Positions 1 through 5,798 of a DNA stretch of 7,700 bases are shown in pieces. The position numbers and the translations under genes are program-made. The stretch lies in NCBI GenBank assembly GCA_030618965.1, contig JAUXCJ010000040.1, positions 1 to 7,700 of the forward strand, read 5' to 3'. How positions within the stretch are numbered: the first letter of the stretch is position 1; each line of letters opens with the position of its first letter. This DNA comes from Thiomargarita sp. (lineage in GTDB: Bacteria > Pseudomonadota > Gammaproteobacteria > Beggiatoales > Beggiatoaceae). The notes under the pieces are model-generated. The model was given only the letters and a program-made list of their open reading frames with translations. It had not been told where the DNA came from and did no database searches.

Positions 1-159
1 CATCACCCCACTATTACGCCCACTCCCATGCATACCAAGTTCATTTTCCTTTTCAAGGATTAATACTGACGCTAATGGGTTTTGAGTTTTTATTTCTCTA
101 GCAATCGCCAAACCCGAAATTCCAGCTCCCAAAATGACATAATCAAATATTTTCTGCAT
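1..159 (-). CDS. FAD-dependent oxidoreductase, LhgO-like (N-terminal fragment, runs off the window)
   Basis: The first 53 codons of a gene that continues past the left edge. The protein starts MQKIFDYVILGAGISGLAIA, a beta strand followed by the GxGxxG dinucleotide-binding loop (residues 11-16) that holds the ADP part of FAD. A second strand ending in an acidic residue (VLILEKE, about residues 32-38) would bind the ribose. Residues 43-53 (MHGSGRNSGVM) match the H-x-S-G-x-N-S-G-V segment of the DAO superfamily branch containing L-2-hydroxyglutarate oxidase LhgO. Members of this branch oxidise hydroxy acids or amines, and relatives occur in surface-polysaccharide clusters; the substrate here is unknown. 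The ATG at 159-157 is chosen because the Rossmann strand begins four residues later, as usual in this family. No convincing Shine-Dalgarno sequence precedes it. A 208-base gap separates it from the glycosyltransferase gene, so it may have its own promoter. The fold is fairly certain; the exact enzyme is not. Confidence 0.85.
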   Translation of the reverse strand, partial: MQKIFDYVILGAGISGLAIAREIKTQNPLASVLILEKENELGMHGSGRNSGVM

Positions 160-218
160 TTATAAATGAAATTATTATGGTAATTCTTTTAAACTTTAGA
201 CAATGGGCTTTCAATTTA

Positions 219-341
219 CTATGGATACACATTGCTTAATACAAAAAGCTTTCGGCCAAATGGAAATCAAACTATTCTGTTGCCAAAGTAGATTAAGGCA
301 GAAACAATAAGTCTCCAATAAGGTATTTTTTTACTGCTCAT
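219..341 (-). pseudogene. Possible remnant of an acyltransferase N-terminus in the intergenic gap
   Basis: The 208-base gap between the glycosyltransferase and oxidoreductase genes holds a short ATG-started reading frame of 24 codons (341-267) reading MSSKKIPYWRLIVSALIYF then GNRIV before TGA. The same frame reads on beyond the TGA as FPFGRKLFVLSNVYP to a TAG at 221-219. A basic start, a hydrophobic stretch and then N-x-I-V followed by a phe-pro and basic residues loosely recall the leader before the beta-helix of some hexapeptide acyltransferases of polysaccharide loci. If so, this is the decayed front end of a lost gene. It could equally be a chance frame or a small hydrophobic peptide gene. 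The only ribosome-site candidate is a GGA two bases before the ATG, which is too close. No strong terminator hairpin and no convincing promoter were found elsewhere in the gap. Confidence 0.22.
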
Positions 342-367
342 ATCCAACTAATTTTCTTATATACAAT

Positions 368-1792
368 TTAAGAGTTAAGATTTCCATCCATTGAACCAAT
401 AGTCTCTGAACTTAATTCTGTGTAAAGCGATAAAAGTCTAGCTTCGAAAATACCCCAATGGTTTTGTTTTATAAAGTTAAAACTAGCCTCCTTTGCTTTA
501 TGAATATCAGAATCTTTCAATGACTGAATAACTTGCCCAAAGCTCTCTGAATTTAATTTTTCAGGTAGAAACCAACCATGGCCATATTTTTCTACAAAAT
601 ATTTCATTTCTGGGAAGGGACTAATTAGTATCGGTACCCCCGCATTAGGATACTCCCAAAGTTTATTAGGTGTGCAAAACCAATGATTTAATCCTTTATT
701 TTCGTAGGGAATAACGCCGATTGTGGCACCGGCAGTCCAAAGAACCAATTCCTCTTGAGGTGCGGGTGGAATAAAGCGAATTAAATCAGATTTTCTATGT
801 TTTTTTTCATTGTGATTGATTTGTTTAGCAATAACCTTAAGTTCTGGCTCATACCCTCCCCACCCCATCATTACTAAGAACCAATTTTCAGGCAGAAACT
901 TGGCTCCTTCAACTAAACACTTCAAACCACGATGGGTAGCGAACCCTCCTTGATAAAGTAAAATTTTTGCATCTTCAGGTAAGCCTGCAGCTTGGTGCAG
1001 TCTAAAATCATAATCAAATTTATCCACTTTTCTACTGGCATTCATAATTATTTCAGCTTTCGGAAGGCACGGATATGATTTAGCATACCAGTTAGCAATG
1101 CTTGTATTTATGGTAATAAATCTATCAACAAAACCCTGACAAAATCTGTGAATTAGATGACATTTATACCGATGAGAGTTATCCTGTTGGGGCAATTCTT
1201 CATAAATTTCATGAGCATCGTAAACTACGATGCACTTTTTTCTCAATTTCAACAATGCACCAATTGGTAATGTATAAACATCATGACAATGAATGATTTC
1301 TGGTTTCATTTGTCTTATAACAACTAATACTGGATATAGCCGCAATAAGCAGGCAAGTAATTGTTTACCGCTAGAAAAAAAATCCATCATTTTTGAATGT
1401 CCGTTTGTGTCAGCATCAGAATTACTTGAAGCTTTCAGGACAAAATAAAACTTGCGAAACAACCATGCGCTACTTATAAAAAAGAAAAAACTGATTAATA
1501 ATATGACATTACTTAAACTAAGAGAGAAAAAATTAATAAAAATTATTGAAATGCCAAAAAATAAAAAAAATAAAGCCTTTCGCAAATAGACCAGAGATTG
1601 TTTCATATATGCCAGATTAATTCTATTTATCTTAACTCCATCCCCCGTTATCTCAAATGAATCTGGATAATTATTATCTCTGACACCGATAATATTTACC
1701 TCGTGCCCAGCAGCAACCAAACTTGCTGCTTCTTTAAGCACTCTAGCGTCTCTAGAAACTGAATTGAGTACAACCATACAAATCTTTGCCAT
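368..1792 (-). CDS. Glycosyltransferase, GT4-like (GT-B fold), with internal hydrophobic hairpin
   Basis: A 474-aa glycosyltransferase that probably moves a sugar from a nucleotide-sugar donor onto a lipid-linked or membrane-bound glycan at the cytoplasmic face. Residues 1-60 form the first Rossmann strand-helix of a GT-B acceptor domain (KICMVVLN, then RDARVLKEA and GHEVNIIG). The N-domain resumes at 163-200 with EIIHCHDVYTLPIGALL and VYDAHEIYEELP, typical of GT4 enzymes. The donor-binding domain includes LLYQGGFATHRGL (278-290) and TPNKLWEYPNAGVPIL (374-389); E380 sits where the family's nucleotide-sugar-binding glutamate is expected. Between the two halves of the N-domain, residues about 66-116 are very rich in Phe, Leu and Ile and look like two membrane segments, an insertion seen in some membrane-anchored GT4 proteins. 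The ATG at 1792 directly follows the TAA of the upstream gene (TAAATG), implying translational coupling. Fold and class are confident; donor, acceptor and linkage cannot be read from sequence. Confidence 0.92.
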   Translation of the reverse strand: MAKICMVVLNSVSRDARVLKEAASLVAAGHEVNIIGVRDNNYPDSFEITGDGVKINRINLAYMKQSLVYLRKALFFLFFGISIIFINFFSLSLSNVILLISFFFFISSAWLFRKFYFVLKASSNSDADTNGHSKMMDFFSSGKQLLACLLRLYPVLVVIRQMKPEIIHCHDVYTLPIGALLKLRKKCIVVYDAHEIYEELPQQDNSHRYKCHLIHRFCQGFVDRFITINTSIANWYAKSYPCLPKAEIIMNASRKVDKFDYDFRLHQAAGLPEDAKILLYQGGFATHRGLKCLVEGAKFLPENWFLVMMGWGGYEPELKVIAKQINHNEKKHRKSDLIRFIPPAPQEELVLWTAGATIGVIPYENKGLNHWFCTPNKLWEYPNAGVPILISPFPEMKYFVEKYGHGWFLPEKLNSESFGQVIQSLKDSDIHKAKEASFNFIKQNHWGIFEARLLSLYTELSSETIGSMDGNLNS

Positions 1793-4372
1793 TTATATTT
1801 GCCTATTTTTTGTAGAATTATCTAGTAAATTGGCCAAAACTTCTCGTGGCAAACTACCTATCAATTGAGTATCTTTAATTTGGGGTAATGCAGCTCCTGG
1901 CTGCCATATTTCTATTGCTAAATCTGCAATATGTTTATTAGAAAATAAAACAATGCTATCTTCTCTGCTGAAAGCAATTACATTACCAGGAGTCATCACT
2001 TTCCGACATCGAGCAATCACATTACTGACTGTTGCAAACCAAACCTCTGAAAGATCTTCTCGCTTAAGAAGCTTCTTCATATTTGATTGATCAAGATCTG
2101 GATGACTCCCGATAATAGCATGTCCCCCATTACTAAAAACTGAATGAAATTCATCCAGTAAACCATCAAAATAGCTGAGGTCTTTATCATTCGTTGAACC
2201 TTCCAATGGGAAATGTAACGGTGTTGTCCACGTTTTTCCTATGGATCCATTTTGACCATCGACGACCCATGCCGGTCGAGGTGTTGTTAATCTAGCCGCC
2301 AAAAACTCACAATAACTTACACCTACTTTGTTCATAATACGATTTGTATCATCTCCACGCCAATATTCTGCCTTAGGTGAAGAGTGATGGGTAACACCAG
2401 CACCCTCTTCAGCATCCTTCACAGACTCAATATGCAGTCCAATTTCTTGCCAGTGACGTTTCAGTTGGGGCTCCTGTCTTGCTTTATCACGGTGATCTGG
2501 AAAATAATACCAGCTAGCGCAGGCCGCATTAGTATACCGTGCCTGCAAGCCAATGGTTTTAGATATAGTATTCGCTGATATTGGTCTGTCGACGTCATAT
2601 CGAAGAGAAACAGCCGCTTTGTAGCCTGAAGGCCAAGGACGCAAACGAAGTAAATTTCTTCCTGCGTTGCTTTGCATCTCTCTGAAAATACTTAGCCATA
2701 GTTGTTCTAATTTATAAGTATCCATGGAATAACAATTCCTGTCGATTTGGAATTGAGTTCCACGTAGGCATGATGCTGAATGAAAAATGACCCAATTATC
2801 TACTAATGAACGGGATACTTTTTTTTGCATCTTATCAATCAGACCTTGTTGACTAAAATGCATCCAATCTAATGATTGCCCACAATCGTTACCTTTTCCA
2901 ATACCATCAGGGACTTCAAAATCCAGATTTTCCTTTTTCGCTTTAAGAACCAACCAAGCTAAAACCAGTGGGGAATAACAAAGCCCTGATCCATTTTTAA
3001 TTGTGCGAGGTACCGAAATCCCGGGGATATGCCACTCACTTGTGCTAATGAGATTATCTAGCAAATCAAAACTTTTATCATCTCGCAAAAGAATTGCTCC
3101 GACCCCAAAACTCACTAGGCGTAAGCCCGTTGTTGATGTTGATAGCATTTTATTGAGAAAAATGCTGAATTCACTTTCAGTACATAATCCATTTTCTATC
3201 TTTCGCAACATTAGACTAGGATCAGAAAATGCTTCTTTAAAAGACAAACTTGACGGGCTATTAAAGTAACGTTTTAGCTTATTAACTGCTGTCAATCTCT
3301 CCGCCTTACACAACAGATCTGTCAACCAGCCATCTAAATCCTCTTCTATTGAAGGTGGTTTAGAAATTTTCCTAAGCTTTTTTGGGGATCTCAGTAAAAG
3401 ACTAGAGAGGATATTTTCAAGCAGTTGATCTTTCCTGCCATAGGAGAGCTTTAAAATTCTCAAGGCTGCAAGCCATTCACAAAACTCTCTTAGGCCAAGA
3501 GCCCCTGATCCTTTTCGTAATCGCGTAATAACCCAGAAAGCAGCTTGCTCAAACTGGTATTCAATGGACTGTTTAGATTCAATTTCGTTTGTTGGCACTA
3601 CCCTCAAAGATTTGTACTTGGGTAAATCAGCATGCTTTGCTTCAGTATCACCTTCAGAAATTTGCCAAATAAGGATACCGATTTCTATCCCAGGTGACCA
3701 CCTTGTTGGCCCAAACACTAATACACTATGAGCCGAACTTGGAATAATCTCTGATTCCCTGATTATTTGTACCTGAGGTAAACCCAACGTACCCAATATA
3801 TGTGTTGCTAGATCTTTCCAAACACCTTGATCTGGAACTAAAATAACAATGTCAGGCTTGGGTTCAATTGGTGTAAATACTTCTTGGTCCACTTTTCTAG
3901 CAGGCACACCACGTAATCTTGACCCCTCCTGATAATGTCCTTTGGGGACTACTGCACCGCAGGCAACAAAACAGCCAGGGTCCAGCTGCGCTCCTGGTAA
4001 AATACTTACATTTGCAGAGATCAATGAGAGGTCACCCACCACTACCGCATCCTCAACATAGCCACGTTCAAAAAATGCTTTTTCAGTGTATGAAACATCA
4101 TGGTTTGCAGAATGAATAAAGCATCGCGGCCCTATGCGGACATGTCGCCCTATCCATACACCCCCAGAACCATAGATTAGTACCCCAATATTCAATCGTG
4201 CATCGTCATCTAGAACAATTCTAATTGGGTGGTAAAATCTACAGCCATGTTCAATATGTACATTCTGTCCCATTCTGAGAAAGAACGGAGCATAATGTTT
4301 TAAACGCAGTTTTGCTCCTCTTTCCCCCTCAATATCCGCATAGCGCCTTTGTATGGTTTCCCAGTTTTTCAT
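1793..4372 (-). CDS. Acyltransferase / NodB-like deacetylase fusion protein with large unassigned middle region
   Basis: An 859-aa multidomain protein. Residues about 38-160 are a left-handed beta-helix (hexapeptide-repeat) acyltransferase domain: imperfect I-G-x-x-V/I repeats, a likely catalytic His91 in SANHDV, and the closing GVPARKV signature (155-161). Such domains O- or N-acetylate sugars from acetyl-CoA and normally form whole ~180-220 aa trimeric proteins. Residues about 170-570 match nothing I recognise; they begin with a strand-helix-strand (DIVILVPDQ, then HSVLVFGP). Residues about 574-795 are a divergent NodB-type deacetylase domain: LRPWPSGY, SLRYDVDRPI (D593, D595), GLHIES (H647), GVTHH (H662, H663), GSHPDLD (H757) and EVWFAT, followed by a beta-rich tail. 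This part is paralogous to the gene at 5799-7457. A TTG 18 bases upstream (4390) would add six residues; ATG is preferred, although neither has a clear Shine-Dalgarno. The gene follows the methyltransferase gene by 39 bases and abuts the glycosyltransferase gene. The likely role is changing acyl groups on a glycan. Domain calls are good; activity is inferred. Confidence 0.88.
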   Translation of the reverse strand: MKNWETIQRRYADIEGERGAKLRLKHYAPFFLRMGQNVHIEHGCRFYHPIRIVLDDDARLNIGVLIYGSGGVWIGRHVRIGPRCFIHSANHDVSYTEKAFFERGYVEDAVVVGDLSLISANVSILPGAQLDPGCFVACGAVVPKGHYQEGSRLRGVPARKVDQEVFTPIEPKPDIVILVPDQGVWKDLATHILGTLGLPQVQIIRESEIIPSSAHSVLVFGPTRWSPGIEIGILIWQISEGDTEAKHADLPKYKSLRVVPTNEIESKQSIEYQFEQAAFWVITRLRKGSGALGLREFCEWLAALRILKLSYGRKDQLLENILSSLLLRSPKKLRKISKPPSIEEDLDGWLTDLLCKAERLTAVNKLKRYFNSPSSLSFKEAFSDPSLMLRKIENGLCTESEFSIFLNKMLSTSTTGLRLVSFGVGAILLRDDKSFDLLDNLISTSEWHIPGISVPRTIKNGSGLCYSPLVLAWLVLKAKKENLDFEVPDGIGKGNDCGQSLDWMHFSQQGLIDKMQKKVSRSLVDNWVIFHSASCLRGTQFQIDRNCYSMDTYKLEQLWLSIFREMQSNAGRNLLRLRPWPSGYKAAVSLRYDVDRPISANTISKTIGLQARYTNAACASWYYFPDHRDKARQEPQLKRHWQEIGLHIESVKDAEEGAGVTHHSSPKAEYWRGDDTNRIMNKVGVSYCEFLAARLTTPRPAWVVDGQNGSIGKTWTTPLHFPLEGSTNDKDLSYFDGLLDEFHSVFSNGGHAIIGSHPDLDQSNMKKLLKREDLSEVWFATVSNVIARCRKVMTPGNVIAFSREDSIVLFSNKHIADLAIEIWQPGAALPQIKDTQLIGSLPREVLANLLDNSTKNRQI
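1802..1804 (-). promoter_or_regulatory. Weak ribosome binding site for the glycosyltransferase, inside the preceding gene
   Basis: AGG in AATAGGCAAATATAA lies nine bases before the ATG at 1792, within the last codons of the fusion gene. The stop and start codons touch (TAAATG), so ribosomes finishing the fusion gene can restart here. The site is short and only supportive. Confidence 0.35.
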
Positions 4373-4411
4373 TTCCGAATTCTTACACAAAACTCAACTT
4401 TTCAGGTTTCA

Positions 4412-5773
4412 CTACGCTATCCTTTTTTGTAGTACCCGAAACACTGTTTTTTCTCCTATTGATTCTTGAGAAAGTTCGGAAAATACCGATGAGTGAAAGT
4501 ACCGGATATTTCCATATTGGCCGAGCAAGTTATCTAGCTCGGAAGATTCAAACATCACATCAAAATCGCGAGCATATGAAGGATTTTTTATATTTTCATG
4601 CACAATTATTATGCCACCAGGACTAAGAGATTGCCATACCGCATCAAGCATTGAAACTAATCGTTTTTTGTCCACATACAAAAGGGATCCAATGAAAGAA
4701 ATTACGTTAAATCCTTGTTCGAAGGGGAAGGTTTCAGCAGGTCCCAGTGAAAATTTAAATCGCCCTTTTAGAGGCTGGTATAAGCCACAAAACAGGCTGC
4801 GAGCGAGCAAAATATTTTGAGTGGCAATATCCCTTGTTATGACTTTTTCGAATTTTTGATCGCCATAGGAAAGTAATAACTCAGCCGCTAACGCTCCGAA
4901 TCCACCACCAATATCGGCATAACGAAGTGCCATAGCATTGGGCATTAATTCGTCGATAATATGCCTTATCAGCGCAGCCTTGTACGATAACCCACTGATT
5001 AGATAGGAGTGAGAAATGATAATATCATCGATATTACAGTATAGTCCTTCACTATTTTTTGGCCCAAAACCACCGGCTTCATTCCCTTCTTGACCGCTGC
5101 GTGAACCACGAAACTCTCCCGTTACTAGCTCACCCATGATTAAAAATTCTGCAACAACCGGGTCATCAAGCAATTTACTTAAGTAGTCATTGTTGCCACG
5201 AAAATAGATCTCTTCAATAACTAATTGTGCCCCTTGTTCAGAATACCAAGATAACACAGAGGGAGATTCAGATATATTTTGAAAATCGCCTGTAAATGCG
5301 ATTAGACCTATTTTTTTAAAAGATTTACCTTTAGTTCCTAAAACTTTTATCAAACGATCAATAGAAATACCTCCAGATTTAGGGGAATCCCATATTGGTA
5401 GTACTAAAATACAATTCTCAGCAACTAATTGGGACACTAAATTAATAAAATTTATTCCATAAGGATTGTCAAACAGCTTTATTTTTCGATCTATATAAAC
5501 AAGATCGAAAAGCCTGGGCATAGATGTATGAAATAAGCTTGAGACATCTTCGTAATTTAGTGGGAAACCTGCTTTGCCCCCACTTATACAAAATACACGA
5601 GAATCCTGTGGTGGAAAGCGAAAAAGACCCTTAGTTGCCTTGAGGTGTTCAATAGCTTGTTCTCGTTCTTCTGGAGTACGAACAATTATAGCAGCCCTCC
5701 GTGGTTGCTCTATAAGCCATGGTTTCTTATTTAAATCTGTTAGTGTGTTTTTACGATTGAAAATTTCAAACAT
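4412..5773 (-). CDS. Class I SAM-dependent methyltransferase with unassigned N-terminal half
   Basis: A 453-aa protein whose C-terminal half (about 255-453) is a class I (Rossmann) methyltransferase. Motif I is YADIGGGFGALAAEL (285-299), which binds S-adenosylmethionine. VITRDI (311-316) supplies the acidic post-I residue D315, FNVISFIGSLLYV (355-367) is the motif IV region, and LSPGGIIIVHEN (383-394) is the motif V/VI strand. The preceding helix SHSYLISGLSYKAALI (254-269) is the usual lid. The first ~250 residues are not assigned. They contain FDLVYIDRK (89-97) and a helix-strand ending in CILVLPIWD (121-129), a pattern like the second half of another Rossmann methyltransferase but with no glycine-rich SAM loop visible. 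A linker rich in Gly, Ser and Glu (about 219-242) separates the halves. In this operon the enzyme most likely methylates a sugar hydroxyl, amine or carboxyl group. The start at 5773 is supported by TAAGGA 11 bases upstream. The gene lies 25 bases after the deacetylase gene. Methyltransferase fold confident; substrate unknown. Confidence 0.9.
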   Translation of the reverse strand: MFEIFNRKNTLTDLNKKPWLIEQPRRAAIIVRTPEEREQAIEHLKATKGLFRFPPQDSRVFCISGGKAGFPLNYEDVSSLFHTSMPRLFDLVYIDRKIKLFDNPYGINFINLVSQLVAENCILVLPIWDSPKSGGISIDRLIKVLGTKGKSFKKIGLIAFTGDFQNISESPSVLSWYSEQGAQLVIEEIYFRGNNDYLSKLLDDPVVAEFLIMGELVTGEFRGSRSGQEGNEAGGFGPKNSEGLYCNIDDIIISHSYLISGLSYKAALIRHIIDELMPNAMALRYADIGGGFGALAAELLLSYGDQKFEKVITRDIATQNILLARSLFCGLYQPLKGRFKFSLGPAETFPFEQGFNVISFIGSLLYVDKKRLVSMLDAVWQSLSPGGIIIVHENIKNPSYARDFDVMFESSELDNLLGQYGNIRYFHSSVFSELSQESIGEKTVFRVLQKRIA

Positions 5774-5784
5774 TAAAATGTAAT

Positions 5785-5790
5785 TCCTTA
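5785..5790 (-). promoter_or_regulatory. Ribosome binding site for the methyltransferase gene
   Basis: TAAGGA on the minus strand, 11 bases before the ATG at 5773, in the 25-base gap after the deacetylase gene. It is the best Shine-Dalgarno match in the window, though the spacing is slightly long. It supports the chosen start. Confidence 0.45.
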
Positions 5791-5798
5791 TATTTCAC

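Noticed and set aside
174..203. Promoter-like TTGTCT - 18 bases - CATAAT on the minus strand before the oxidoreductase gene.
   Set aside because: The predicted transcript would begin about eight bases before the ATG, leaving no room for a ribosome site, and such matches are common in AT-rich DNA.
281..300. TGCC / GGCA inverted repeat in the gap after the glycosyltransferase gene, considered as a terminator.
   Set aside because: The stem is only four base pairs with a 12-base loop and no following U-tract in the direction of transcription.
1375..1570. Eight-base A tracts in the glycosyltransferase gene (1375-1382 and 1563-1570), with similar eight-base tracts at 2819-2826 and 5823-5830, considered as phase-variation sites.
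   Set aside because: Runs of this length arise by chance in AT-rich genes, they encode ordinary Phe or Lys pairs, and all frames are intact. Read-level length variation would be needed to revive the idea.
2384..2578. Plus-strand open frame opposite the fusion gene.
   Set aside because: It lies wholly within a conserved domain coded on the other strand, has no recognisable protein features and is best read as a shadow.
4312..4626. Plus-strand open frame spanning the methyltransferase/fusion junction.
   Set aside because: It overlaps coding sequence of two supported genes, has low-complexity hydrophobic content and shows no ribosome site or family motif.
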